From Schoenoplectus triqueter (lineage: Eukaryota > Streptophyta > Magnoliopsida > Poales > Cyperaceae): DNA of 27,123 nucleotides. The stretch is taken from positions 1-27,123 of the forward strand of contig CAXKVV010001244.1 in the NCBI GenBank assembly GCA_964058805.1. The letters are read 5' to 3'. Made by a program: the position numbers and the translations under genes. The notes under the pieces are model-generated. The model had not been told where the DNA came from. It worked only from the letters and a program-made list of their open reading frames with translations, and searched no databases. Below are positions 9,908-20,566 of the stretch, piece after piece. Positions within the stretch are counted from its first letter, which is position 1, and each line of letters starts with the position of its first letter.

Positions 9908-10433
9908 CACTTACCTCGTGACAAAATTGGGACCGTCCATTTCAAATTTCGATCAGAGCTAAGATTTAGATTTACGAAATCTTTATTAAAAATTTAAAAT
10001 TGAGGTTCAAACAATAACGTAAATGTTTGAGTTGCTTTAGAAGATGTGAGTTCTAACACAATATGGATTAATAATCTTTAAACTAACTGCATTTTTTAAA
10101 GACCGCAGCTGTGTACTATTGTATAATTCTAAAAAATAACTTAGTAAAATTTCAGTTGTGAGTTCATATTAATAATTGTAGAACTAACAGTTCCTAAGTT
10201 TTATAATAATTTAATTATTATTAGTGGGCTGAAATTATCAACAGATAGTAACTATTTCTTTTAGCATGTGTTGAAGTTATGGACAAAAAACCACATTATG
10301 CAGCTAGCAGATTTGTACAAACATTCACCATCAGTATATTTATGCCTCTAGCTTATCTAACAAATATATATTATGTTCGTACATTCAATTTCAATTCATG
10401 CATTGACAATTCGTTAGCATATTAGTAGAGTAA
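9908..10433. other. Intergenic region, nothing recognised
   Basis: About 525 bp of AT-rich sequence lacking an open frame, terminal repeat or tandem array that I can support. Confidence 0.5.
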
Positions 10434-10620
10434 ACGGGCCGGTCCGGTCCAAACCCGGACGGTCCACGGTTCCGCACGGTCCACGGTACACGGTCCCGCA
10501 CGGTCCACACGGTTTGGTCCAAAACGGTCCAAATTCGAAAAAATCGAATCCGTCCCACCGTTGGCCCCCGGGGGCCGGACCCCCATGGGACGGGACGGGA
10601 CGGTCCACGGTCCGGTCCGA
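10434..10620. repeat. GC-rich CGGTCC/ACGGTCCA low-complexity block
   Basis: The hexamer CGGTCC recurs many times in this block, together with related CGGGAC steps and a CCCCCGGGGG palindrome at about 10564-10573. It stands out sharply from the AT-rich DNA on both sides. Similar C/G-rich motif clusters are common near the ends of plant DNA transposons, and the A/T-rich tract that follows at 10621-10800 fits such an element. No clear opposite end or target duplication was found. The frame at 10414-10659 is an artefact of the repeat. Confidence 0.6.
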
Positions 10621-11266
10621 ATTTTTTTTTATAAATTGAAAAAAATAATAATTTATCATATTTTTTAATAATAATTTTTAACTAATTCGAATTATTATTT
10701 TTAATTGTTTAAAAATCTAATAGTACTAAAAAATTAAAAAAATTGTAAAAAAATAAAATTTCAGAAAATTAAAAAATAATAATAAAAGTTAAAAATTGCA
10801 TTGGTCAAGATAAACGTTATAACGGTTCATCTCAATACTCAAAAATATTCTAAGGCAGAAATATTCTAAAAGAAACCAGAGTGTATCGTTATGTAACGAT
10901 TCAGTAATCGTTACAACGATTTGGGAAACATATAACGACTAAATATGAATAAGTATTTTTGAGTGAAAAAACTAATTGGAGTGATCAAATATGGATAAAC
11001 ATCAAAGTTCAGTGACTAAATATGAATAAGTATTAAAATTCAGTAAATGTCGGAAGATTAACTCTTTTTTTATATATTTTTTTAGAGATCCATTATCAAG
11101 ATTGTCAAAATAACCCATTGTCAACTGATCTTTATATACCCTTAGTAGTTCGTACCCATCATATCCGACTCGTGTGATTGACTGGTTGAAGATCCTAAAC
11201 AATAAAAAAGAAAACTCAATCATACACGCCTCCTCCATTTAAATAAAAAGGAATATATTTTAGTGT
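10621..11266. other. Intergenic region with a 77-bp-spaced duplication
   Basis: AT-rich and without a gene. A 21-bp sequence (core GACTAAATATGAATAAG) at 10937-10957 recurs at 11014-11034, and the DNA between them (GGAGTGATCAAATATGGATAAAC) is a looser variant of the same theme, so this looks like the remains of a short tandem repeat. ATAACG/CGTTAT and CGTTAC/GTAACG inverted motifs cluster at 10815-10925. Confidence 0.45.
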
Positions 11267-11285
11267 GAAAATAAGTGATTCAACT
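11267..11285. repeat. Target-site duplication of the LINE, left copy
   Basis: The 19 bases GAAAATAAGTGATTCAACT are repeated exactly at 12721-12739, directly after the A-rich tail of the LINE. A perfect 19-bp duplication is long enough to be unambiguous and its lack of mutations points to a rather recent insertion. Confidence 0.9.
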
Positions 11286-12585
11286 AAGGTGGTCATTGTT
11301 TAGTAGCTTGGCAAACAATAACATTACCAAAGTCAAACAGGGGCCTAAACATTATCAACATACAAGGGTGGATGCAGGTTTTCGATCGGATAGAGGGGGG
11401 GATGCAGGTTTTCAATCGGATGGGGGGGAGACAATTATCGGATTGTAATAGCTTATCGGTTTTAAATCCATCAACTAATCAGATTTTAAATAAAAAAATA
11501 ATAATTTAATATATATTCTTATCTAATAAAATATCATCAAAATAATATCCTTTTACATATTAAAAATAACAACAAAATAAAACTCAAAGTGATAAATAAT
11601 CAAATTGATGATGAAAATTTTCTCTACGAAACTTCATATTTTAAATTCTTTGTATAATTATTTTATTATGCACGATATTAAATATTTTTTTCTCAATAAA
11701 CATAATCAAACAATCCAGTGGAGCTGATTACCGAAAATATTGTCTAAAAATACTATTTTTTAAAATCCAGAGCTATCCCCTATAATACACTATATTCGCC
11801 CCTGTCGACATACGTTTACAAAATCAGTGCCTAATCCTCAAATGGCTATGGGTAGCCTTCAACGAACTAGACTCACTATGAGGCTCCACTCTAGCAAGCC
11901 TAGGAATTACATTAATAATTAATGAAACCACAATCAACTGCAACAACAACTCTTCCCACTTCATCAGGGGCCTAAACAACCTACTACTACTTCTCCGCGC
12001 ATCTATCACAACCGACTCACATGGAATCTTACGATGGAAGTGGACATCAAACCACATGTTCTCTACCAATTTCGTTTACCAAATATGCAATGACCCATGC
12101 GTCCCCAAACCAGGATTCCGTCAGGTGTGGCGGACACAAGAACCACCGAGAGTACACTTCTTTCTATGGCTGCTCCTGCATGATAAACTCAATACGGCGG
12201 CAAATCTACAGAAGAAGGGGTGTTCGGCGATGGCATCCTGCGTCCTCTGTTCTAGCAATGTAATGGAGTCGGCAGCCCACCTGTTCTCCAACTGTCCGAC
12301 AACCACACATATCCTCCTAGTCCTATCCACTATCTCCACCCCCCACCACAACAAAAAGTCAATGACACATGGACCAGTATAGGGGGCACACGAGAAAGAC
12401 AACGATGGGCATCTACCATGTGGACTATCTGGAAAGAAAGGAATGCGAGGATTTTTCAACAACATGCGAGGTCAAATGACGTCCTCATACACGAAGCAAG
12501 GGAGCAAGCGGCGTTATGGACGACTGCATATCAACAAGACGCGACCAACACAACGTCAAGACAATTGGAGTTATTTAGCCATTAG
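11286..12585 (+). pseudogene. LINE ORF2 C-terminal part with RT-associated zinc-binding (zf-RVT) domain, broken
   Basis: Before the nested element the frame reads VAWQTITLPKSNRGL and continues to NIINI at 11362; after it, from 11813, the same frame reads RLQNQCLILKWLW, a stretch well known just downstream of the RT core in plant LINEs. A TGA at 11879-11881 replaces the expected Trp of a DSLW motif. The frame then covers the zf-RVT region: PPRVHFFLWLLLHDKL followed by CVLCSSNVMESAAHLFSNC, with its CxxC and HxxxxC pattern. A frameshift near 12360 moves the reading to another frame, where WTIWKERNARIF continues to a TAG at 12583-12585. One stop, one frameshift and one transposon insertion make it non-functional, and it lacks the endonuclease and RT catalytic parts. 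Confidence 0.9.
11363..11804. mobile_element. hAT-like non-autonomous element nested in the LINE
   Basis: Left end CAAGGGTGGATGCAGG and reverse-complemented right end CAGGGGCGAATATAGT match at 11 of 16 positions. The flanks TCAACATA (11355-11362) and TCGACATA (11805-11812) form an 8-bp duplication with one mismatch. Removing the element plus one duplication copy restores the LINE reading frame across the junction, which independently confirms the boundaries. The interior is AT-rich and non-coding. Next to the left end a 30-bp unit (GATGCAGGTTTTCGATCGGA...) is tandemly duplicated at 11371-11428. Confidence 0.85.
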
Positions 12586-12668
12586 AAATGTCTATTTACA
12601 ATATATTCTTCAATTTAGTTGTAACAATAATTTGCACTCTTACCCTCTGTCTGTAAACTCTTCTTAAT

Positions 12669-12674
12669 TTTATT
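12669..12674 (-). promoter_or_regulatory. Possible LpxB polyadenylation signal supplied by the LINE
   Basis: On the minus strand this reads AATAAA, about 145 bp beyond the LpxB stop codon. It lies inside the 3' UTR of the LINE, in antisense. No AATAAA was seen between the stop codon and the LINE boundary. Plant polyadenylation signals are loose, so this is only a candidate. Confidence 0.3.
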
Positions 12675-12720
12675 TAATGAAATCTCATAGTAGGTTATTC
12701 ACCTACTACTTCAAAAAAAA

Positions 12721-12739
12721 GAAAATAAGTGATTCAACT
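12721..12739. repeat. Target-site duplication of the LINE, right copy
   Basis: Exact 19-base match to 11267-11285, immediately following the A-rich tail. Confidence 0.9.
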
Positions 12740-12815
12740 CAATGCAAGACCAATTACATGATAAATAAAAAGATACCTAATTCTTTCAGATAAAGGAGGC
12801 TAACTTTGATGGTGT

Positions 12816-15800
12816 TCAATGGAAGTTTTTCTCTACATGAAGAATTGTCCAAGCAGCACTATAGCCTGGAGATCTAATGTGGCAAAGGTCGGCATGCTCC
12901 TTTTCTTGTTCCATGGATTGATCAAGCATCGAGACTACTTTTTTTGCAGACTCAATTTGAAGCTCTCGAGCCTTCTTATCCAAAAGCACTACTCTGTGTG
13001 ATAAAAATCAAAACATGGATTTTCAGCAAAAGGGATGAGAGAAGGAAAGATAGGACTCAAGCTGTTGTTATGTATTCTATTGCAAAAATAGTTTTAGAGT
13101 GTATATATTAAGTTTTTTGAAGTTTGCTAAAAGTATTGGAAAACACAAACCTGAGTGTTCTAGCTAAATTGTCAGGTGTACAATCCCGAAAGAGGACTTC
13201 CGGTATTACTCCAGAATTCAGAAGAATGTTTGGTAGACAGATATAATTTATATTTTTCTTGAAATGGATGAGCCATTCAGTGATGAGATGAGCCCGATAA
13301 GAAACCACACAAGGTAAACCTGCCAGCATTAGTTCCATGACAGCCGAACCTGAAGTACATAAAGCTGCTTTACTTACCTGCATCATATGATAAAAGCTCA
13401 CAAATAAGAAGAAACATATTACACATTTGCTTTGGGGAATGACGAAGGTTGAGCATCAGGTGATCATTATTGTATCGGCTAGCTGTGGTAAATTAAACCC
13501 AACAGGTACAACAGGAGGTTCTTGTATCAAAAGAGAATGCCAGACTCAATCAAGCACGTTTAGCAGCTAAAAAGTATGGTTTCAGTAAGCCTAGTTTTTT
13601 GATTATATGCATTTTTACCTTTCTGGAGCACTGGAAAAAGAATATTCTACAAAAGTCGAGATCAAATTGTTTGGAACCAGGTAAAAGGTGAGAAAACAAG
13701 TAAAAGCACTGACTACTGTTCATAACTTTTCTTATAAAAAGATAAGAAGCCAACTAAGGTAAAGGAAAAACCAAGGCATACATTGAATGCAATATATTTT
13801 GTTTCAAGAGAAGCACCAGGTATTAGAACAGTAGAAACTGGGAAAGAACAAGCAGCTTTATCAATGTAAGCCTGTACTTGTTGATTAGGCGCAATTGGAA
13901 TTACACATGATAAATCAGGGAAAGACTCCTTTAGCAACTGCATTACTTCTGAATATATTGGAAGCATGCGCCTGACCTCTTGTAACCGACTCCCAGGTAA
14001 CAGAGTCACAATGTTCGATCCTGCAAAAGATGTGACTTTTGAAAAACTAAACAACAAAAAAAAGAATCACAATCAGTTGTACTTATGTAAAAAAAAAGCA
14101 TGAAGCGGTAGGCTGGTGCTAGAAGCGTAGAACTTCGAAACAACAAAATGATGCAAGCTTTTCCTAAAAAAAATAATTAAAAAAAGGAGGATGAAAGGAA
14201 AAAAGAGTCGCAGCTTTTGAAGATCTAACACATGTTTCAATCCATATGGCATCAAACAAATGATTTCTCCATTAATTTGACTTATCTCTTGCTAATTATT
14301 TTTCATTTCTGGTACATTAGCTCTAATCACTTGATAGCCAAGAATATTGAAACAAACAATATTTGATTGCACAGGTTATGGAAAAGAAGACCTTTTCCGA
14401 GACATGACCTTCAATCCGCTGCCATTTTATGGATGGCAGGGATGTGCAATATCTAAATCCTAGCAACTGTATCAAATTGATGGCCATGCTTCCTTGAACA
14501 AATAAAGCTGTGCACTTCCCACCTTGCTGGCACCACAAGTATTTCACCCTCACCTGGTTTTCACCAGGGTTACCTGAAATGCCCAGAGGAATGAAACTGC
14601 AATTTGGTATGCATGTTCCCAATTACGGGTTGCCAACAACACAGTGATTCAAAATATTCATCGAGGGGCAGAGCCTCAGGAATGGACAAGTGGTCGGGCT
14701 CTTGCTTTCATTGACAGGGGGGGCATCGAAGTCATGGTAAAAATAGTGATCTGACAAAGAAGAGATTTTGCCTGCTTTTAGAGTCACATCTAGATACCCC
14801 CGGTTTGTTTTTCTTCTTCTTAATTGAAGTTACTGAGACAGAAGTGAGATTAGCATGTGTAAGAAGTAGTGGTAAGAGGGAAAGAGAGCTGATGAGATGT
14901 GGTAAAAGACAGGAACTGAAAGAAAGTATATAGGAGATTGGTTTTGATAGGAGTGACGGGAGTTCATACATGAGAGAGAGTGAAAGGAAAATATCAAAAT
15001 TTCCAATTTGAGGTGAACACAGGGAAAAAGGGAACTTGGGCGGAAGGGTGACAAGAGAATATTAAGCTCGACTGGTAATTTAATTCAACAACTCAATTTG
15101 AAAGTATGGCACACCATCACCATAATGGCTATAGCAATGAAGCAATAGAAAGGTGTATCAGTAACCTGAAATAAGTCCATTGTTCTTCAAAAAGGCCTCC
15201 ACCTTTATTTGTTGATCTTGCTTCTCAGACTCAGATGCCAGGACAGAAGAGCTTCTGTAGTGCACAGTAAGCAACTTCTCCATGCAAATAATGAAAATAA
15301 ATCAATCATTTTTACTTGTGGTGATTGGCTTTAAATTAATCGAACTACCAATTTTTACAAGGTTATACTAAAATTTAACTAGCTATGTTGTGACCTAAAT
15401 GAGTTTCTCAATCAGTATGATAGTTTTTGTACCGGATTTACTGAAGAAGAGTCATCCAAAAGTGGGTGACCCACGTATGTAGCAGGCAAACCATTCAGTT
15501 TGCAAATGTGGGCCTCAAAGGGGAGTATGCACAAAATGTGATCAACAAAACGGCGAAGATACCTAAGCCTTTCTTCCCCGCCTTTCCAAGCCCAAAATGA
15601 TGGTGCAACATAGTGAATGTGAAGAGGGGCATGCGTACTTCGTGCATATCTACCTGAAATGTGACAGAGAAGTTGAGCTATTTAGAAATATACCCATCAA
15701 AAATCTAATTATTAGTACTTATTATCCTGGAGTCCTGGTTAAGTGCTCCACACAAGAAAATTTACAAAGAAGATCCAAGGGTATACAACAATTTTAACAT

Positions 15801-16936
15801 TTAAGACAACTAAGATATTACAAAAAGAAATATAAATGCACATGGGCACATTCAGAATGTCAATCCATTAAGATCCTGAACAAGTATCTTATCTAATTAA
15901 TACTATCAGAATCTACAAGTTGAAATCATGAAACTGCGCCAAGTCCGAAAATGTAAACTGCTCGTCAATGTATTGCAGCCCTTATCAATACTAGGGCCAG
16001 CATTTGATGCTACTGCCTACTGGTACGAGCAACAATAAATTTACCTTCACACCTACTTACTTTTTAATAGCTTGAGCAAACGAAACGAGAACCCCTTGGA
16101 GTCAACTGTGACTACAACATGGGGTTGAAACAACAATGCAGCCTCCACTGTGTACTTTATCCTACTCTGCATAAAATTTTTACTGTAAAGATCCTTACTT
16201 AATAATATAATATAAGATTTGACAAAAACTACCTTACTCATTAGTTCTTATATTGTGAAAATGGACCATAAAATTGTTCAAATTTAGTACACCGAACTAA
16301 TGGAGGCTTTGCAATTCAAGAAGTAGTTGATCATTTGCACATCAGGGATGTTAATTTGTATTTGCATGGAGCTCTTTGATTTGGTCAAAAACTTAAATGA
16401 CCGTACCCTGATGTTAAGTACGTGCGGCAACAGCTCCCATAAGCCCATTACTGAGATTTCTTCCATGGGAAAGATGGATTCGAAGCCTCTCTTTCTCATT
16501 GATTCACTGATTAGGAACGGGTGGAAAGACGAAAAGGAAACATCGAAGTCAGTGACAAATAAAACAGAGAGAAAATCAATGAAATTGGAGAGGATGCATG
16601 TAGAATGCTGTATACAAACAAGATAAATTAATATAAATTAATCATGACTCAGGAGAAAGATAGAAAAGAGACTAACCCGCCAACTCCGGTGAACTTGACG
16701 GGCACTGGAGAGAGATCTTTGAGCCCCTGCATCAGTCGAGAAGCTATGGTGTCGCCGGAGACCTCTCCGGCGACGAGAAATACTCTCAACTCGCCGTCTC
16801 CCGCTGCCACATCGACAAGCCTCGACTGAACAGAGTACAGCCGCAGATGCGATGCGATCACATCGCCAAGAATCGGCGCGACGAAGGTTCTCCGAGCACG
16901 GGACTGCGCTGTGATCGCTCTGAGCAGCGAAAGCAT
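12816..16936 (-). CDS. LPXB: Lipid-A-disaccharide synthase (plant LpxB, GT19), eight exons
   Basis: Joins UDP-2,3-diacylglucosamine to lipid X to give the lipid A disaccharide 1-phosphate. In Arabidopsis the pathway is mitochondrial; the basic, Arg-rich N-terminus here fits a transit peptide. Exons (high to low): 16677-16936, 16407-16506, 16061-16166, 15433-15653, 15166-15277, 13782-14020, 13151-13377, 12816-12993. All introns are GT-AG and the phases agree, giving 1443 nt and 480 aa. Visible motifs: VAGEVSGD (55-62), [20 protein letters not shown] (169-178), [16 protein letters not shown] (273-282, conserved in GT19), [10 protein letters not shown] (353-362) and CLPNILL. The GTG one codon upstream is not needed; the ATG at 16934-16936 is the first. 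The 3' border of intron 4 is uncertain: GAG at 15278-15280 keeps the frame, as would an AG three bases on, while the better-looking CAG at 15255-15257 breaks it. The affected linker (about 230-245) is poorly conserved. Confidence 0.93.
14021..15165 (-). other. Intron 5 of LpxB (1145 bp)
   Basis: The largest intron of the gene, between GTTACT at the donor side (15165 downward) and GCAG at 14021. Open frames inside it (14323-14622, 14732-15054, both minus) show no LpxB homology or other recognised domain. The region 14490-14760 is less AT-rich than the other introns and might be an old insertion, but I found no terminal repeats or target duplication. Confidence 0.7.
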
Positions 16937-17060
16937 CACAGCGAGCGGCCAAACCCGATTGGGTTTTGGAGCAGAGAGGAGTCCGTGCGACGGTGCGAGT
17001 AGTATACGGAAGAGCGTAACTGCCAGTTATTGATGCACGTGATCGTCAGATTGGTCAGGC
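16937..17060 (-). promoter_or_regulatory. LpxB 5' UTR / proximal promoter with G-box
   Basis: A perfect CACGTG G-box lies at 17036-17041, 100 bp upstream of the start codon. Close to the start, AAACCC-GATT-GGGTTT at 16951-16966 forms a 6-bp stem with 4-base loop that would be in the 5' UTR if transcription starts upstream of it. The segment is GC-richer than the DNA beyond 17060, as expected of a plant 5' UTR and promoter. bZIP/bHLH binding at the G-box is inferred. Confidence 0.45.
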
Positions 17061-19003
17061 TAATAACGTTTTAGATTTACGGAGAAATTTATGTAAAGTA
17101 TCCGCTAGATGTGAATTTTTATTATTGTATCTCTCGTCTGATTGTTGTGTTTTGTGCAGATGCTACAATATTTTTTGGTACTCTTTATCTTTGTGTGATT
17201 TAGTCATTATCGGCTAGATTTTTAGTTTTAGGGTTATAATGATTTGATATTTGGTTTTTGACATTGGCTTCATGAACATTTATTCATTTTCTACGATTTT
17301 ATGTGTTGTATATTATTTTAATATTTTAATTGAGTTATTTGATTGTTTTGGATAACTCATGGATGGTGATCATATTTAGTGTAGATTGTTTAAGCCAAAT
17401 TTAATTATACTAATTTGATTAGAATGAGAAAGGTGGGTCGTAAAGCTCAAAGGATAGATCAAATGGTATTTAAAAGTTGAAACTCCACTTAGATAGATCA
17501 AGTGCATTTTAGAGTATGCGCGTCTTATTATTAAATTGATTGTCAAATCTTATTTGATAATTATCCTTTTAATTTCAGTGATGCAAAAACTAAGTAAAAT
17601 TAGATAATTGTCTAAATTTGACAGTCCATTTAACAAGTCATGTCAGCGGAGAAGCAGAAAATTAATTACGACATTGTCATTTTGACAATTTCATTCTATT
17701 CAACGATGCCATTCTTAAAAGAGATTGTCAATTTTATGACTTGACATAAAATTTTACTTTTGACAATCATCATTAATGTGATACTCTTACAAAACCAACG
17801 CTCAATTTTAAGGAATTGGGTCAAGATGCAAAAGTTGTGATTTATTGAGCATCATTTGATATATGTTAGGTACCGCAAGAACTCAACCAAATCCTTCACA
17901 GACTAAGAAACCTAATTTGTCAAGCCACTGTTGATTTATTTAAAAAGCATACGGAACAAACATGAGAGTGTGCGGACTGCACATGTTCTATACAGTCGTC
18001 CGCAAAAGCAGAAGATCTAAAAACCTTTATTTAATTGAATTTAAACACACAAAAAATTTCTTTGCTTACCGTTTAATTTAATTTCAGCATTTATTTATTC
18101 TAATCAACCAACAAAACCCCCAAAATATTTTTTCCTTGGTCGTAGAAATACATTGAGTCTGGTTTATTAACCACCGTCTATGTGGATTCGACACATCACT
18201 ATGCTCTTCGAGTTGTACGCTTACGACGAAATTGAGTATATCAAATATTTTGAAAGACCTCAACGCCCGTGCACTGACAGATACATCATTGATATTTATA
18301 TTATGAAAATAGTAGCTATTCAACTTTTCAAACGCATCCAACGAATATTGTACGCAAAGCTGATATTTTTCTAAATTTTATATTTCAAATTAATTTCTCC
18401 ATTTTTAATATTATATTATTGACTAATTAATTATACTGAAATTTAATTAATAACTAGCTTTTAAGAAAACTAAAATCATTCTAATATTATCTAAACCATC
18501 ATAAAATATGTATATAATTTTTATTTCTATCAGCATAAGTTTATTTATTGCTTGTCCTTTTTTTTGATAATCCTAACTAATTCGATGTTCATTCATCTTA
18601 TTTTTCTTTTCATTCTTTATTAGAGATCAATATCCTTTGCAATAAGCTTAGAAGCCGCGAGACAGTTCATACAAGTAAGAGAATTTGGATAAGGATTTAT
18701 GTTGTGAAAACTTAAGAGCAATAAAAGTCCGTTGAGCTGCATATGCTCACGTCTTTGTTGTCGATGAATAAATTGTTGAACATAAATAGAAAACTGAAAA
18801 ATTCTCGTATCTCACTTTCTACATGAAATATAAAATATAACTTAAAAGTTAAGGGTTCCTTTAGTTTTTTTTTTTTGGAATAAAAAACTACAGAGAGTAA
18901 GTGGATATCCTTTAAAGATAATGGAGATGGACGACTTCTACAATACAACGGACAATCTTAGATTTACGAGGCCCCTTTAATATTTGAGTTTGAACATCAG
19001 TTC
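17061..19003. other. Gene-free AT-rich region
   Basis: No gene can be supported. Short palindromes such as TTGTCA-TTT-TGACAA near 17675 occur together with other TTGACA/TGTCAA motifs at 17540-17770, which may be a decayed inverted-repeat element. The frames at 18084-18374 lie opposite each other and look random. Confidence 0.5.
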
Positions 19004-19027
19004 ACCCTCTAGAGTACTCTAGAGGGT
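19004..19027. repeat. 24-bp perfect palindrome
   Basis: ACCCTCTAGAGT followed directly by its exact reverse complement ACTCTAGAGGGT. A perfect spacer-less 24-bp palindrome is unlikely by chance in AT-rich DNA. It could be two transposon ends joined head to head, or a protein-binding site. No flanking duplication was recognised. Confidence 0.75.
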
Positions 19028-19437
19028 ACCAAATTATGAATTCTTTATTGAAACTTGTATTTGTTTTTCTTGAAGTTGTGCAAATATAACTTTTCGTTTA
19101 CGTCCTAGCATGTTACTGCATGATTTTGTGAAACATTGAGTCATAAGTTTATTTCAAAACTACACAAAAATAATTTTAAAATAAATTCATTGTGAGATTC
19201 TATAATACTGCTATGAATTAACATTCCTCCTGATATGTTTGAAAACAGCTCGTAGATACTGATAATATTGAATAAAACTCTACTAGATTATGAAATAAGA
19301 TGACAATCAATGCTCTCTTCAAAGAATTAGAAATGAAAGGCTCATGCATTCTTTATTTGTAATTGAATGAAAGAAAAATATTTTTTTCATTTTCTTGAAA
19401 AATTATTAGTTCCTTTAACCATTTCTTTATATGTATC
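19028..19437. other. Gene-free AT-rich region, nothing recognised
   Basis: About 400 bp of AT-rich sequence between the palindrome and the CT-rich tract. No reading frame, terminal repeat or tandem repeat was recognised. Confidence 0.5.
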
Positions 19438-19680
19438 CGCTCTCTCTCTCGCGCGCATCTCTCTCCCTCTTTCTTTTCTCCCTATCTTTATTTTACATTT
19501 CTCACTCTTTCTTTGTCTCATATTTGTATCTCTCACATCTCTCTCCCTCTCTCTATTTTTGCATCTTTCTATGTCTCATATTTGTCTTTCTCTGGCATCT
19601 CTCCCTTTACTTTTCTCTCTCATTCTCTATTTCACATCTCTTTTCTCGCATACGTCTCATCTCACATCTCTCTCATTCAT
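19438..19680. repeat. CT-rich (TCTC)n polypyrimidine tract
   Basis: About 240 bp composed largely of TCTC/CTCT with recurring words such as CATCTCTCTCC and GTCTCATATTTGT, so it is a degenerate tandem array rather than a pure microsatellite. The three overlapping plus-strand open frames here (19367-19742), rich in Leu and Ser, are a consequence of the composition and not genes. Confidence 0.85.
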
Positions 19681-19724
19681 ATTTTTTTTTCATGATTTCA
19701 CTTATAGTTAACAATATTAACATT

Positions 19725-20165
19725 GTATATAAACCCTTTTGAACATTATATAACCAATGTAAACTTTTAATATAAATATTTTTTAACATGATTAATCAAC
19801 ACAAATATTTATTATAAGCATTTTTTTATCTGATATGATAAGTTTAAATATTTAGTAAACATTATTTTTTAACCTTATATAATCAATCCAAACTTTCAAT
19901 GTAAACACTTTTTTATCTAACATAGTCAGAGAAAATTAATATAAATACTTTTTAATCTGATGTAATCAATGTAAATAAACACTTTTTAATCCGATATGTT
20001 AAGTGCAAACCTTTATTATAATTAATTTTTAGTTTTATATAATGAGTGCGAACATTTAATATGACATCTTTTAATTGTATATAATAAGTGCTAATATTTA
20101 CTATAAATATTTTTTAATTACGTATAATCATTGTTAACATTTAGTATAAGTACCTTTTAGATTTT
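19725..20165. repeat. Degenerate minisatellite, unit about 50-60 bp
   Basis: A theme of the form ATATAAACACTTTTTAATC-TGATATAATCAATG-TAAACATTT returns about eight times with heavy divergence, for example at about 19755, 19820, 19870, 19925, 19975, 20035, 20075 and 20125. Alternate copies vary in the TAATCTGATATAATCA segment. There is no coding potential. It shares the ATATAAACAC word with the array at 21350-23230. Confidence 0.6.
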
Positions 20166-20412
20166 GGAATACTTCGCACTGGGCAACACTTGAGACAGAG
20201 AGGACAACGCATGGACGATTAAGGGAGATTTTAAGAGAGGCTATTATCATGGTCCTCTCCATTTTCGTATTTATTTGCTATATTGCCCTCCAACAAGTAT
20301 CGTGATTATTTTAGTCGTCCAATATTTAACTAACATAATGACCGCAAGTGTGTTTCATGTATGTACGAATATGGTTAAAAAAACAACACGTCTCCCTAAA
20401 AAGGTTGGTTCT

Positions 20413-20566
20413 AAGGGCGGAATCAGAAATAATCAATAGGGGTGTTCGGTTTAAATAAATAGAATGTTCGGGTTAAATTTTTTTTTTTTAATTTTTCATC
20501 ATATAACTTTTATTTTTCTGTAAACCGAGAGAGTGTCAGCTGGCGCCTATCTTGGTTCAGTCCCTA
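20413..20566. mobile_element. Small hAT-like miniature element
   Basis: The left end, AAGGGCGGAATCAGAA, and the right end, TCTTGGTTCAGTCCCTA, are diverged forms of the CAGGGGCGGAACCAGA / TCTGGTTCCGCCCCTG terminal inverted repeat. The flanks TTGGTTCT (20405-20412) and TTGGTTTC (20567-20574) are near-identical and could be an 8-bp target duplication. The interior is 154 bp, T-rich and non-coding. The exact terminal bases are uncertain by one or two positions. Confidence 0.5.

Larger units (their letters stand above)
11286..12720 (+). mobile_element. 5'-truncated L1-type LINE retrotransposon, interrupted by a hAT-like element
   Basis: The insert starts abruptly inside the reverse-transcriptase-protein gene (ORF2 type) and ends in a short 3' UTR with an A-rich tail (TTCAAAAAAAA) at 12711-12720, flanked by the perfect 19-bp duplication. 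These are the usual marks of target-primed reverse transcription with premature termination. Without the nested element the LINE portion is about 985 bp. It is on the opposite strand to LpxB and its 3' duplication ends 77 bp from the LpxB stop codon, so the two are tail-to-tail. Confidence 0.9.

Noticed and set aside
10414..10659. 81-codon minus-strand frame rich in Gly, Pro and Asp
   Set aside because: It is a translation of the CGGTCC repeat block.
12121..12465. 114-codon minus-strand frame within the LINE
   Set aside because: It is the antisense of the zf-RVT coding region and has no domain of its own.
16638..16952. 104-codon minus-strand frame starting MAARCDAF over LpxB exon 1
   Set aside because: It is an alternative frame of exon 1. 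The frame starting at 16936 contains VAGEVSGD and joins in phase to exon 2.
19367..19742. Three overlapping Leu/Ser-rich plus-strand frames that look like membrane proteins
   Set aside because: They are translations of a CT-rich low-complexity tract in three frames at once, so the hydrophobicity is a composition effect.
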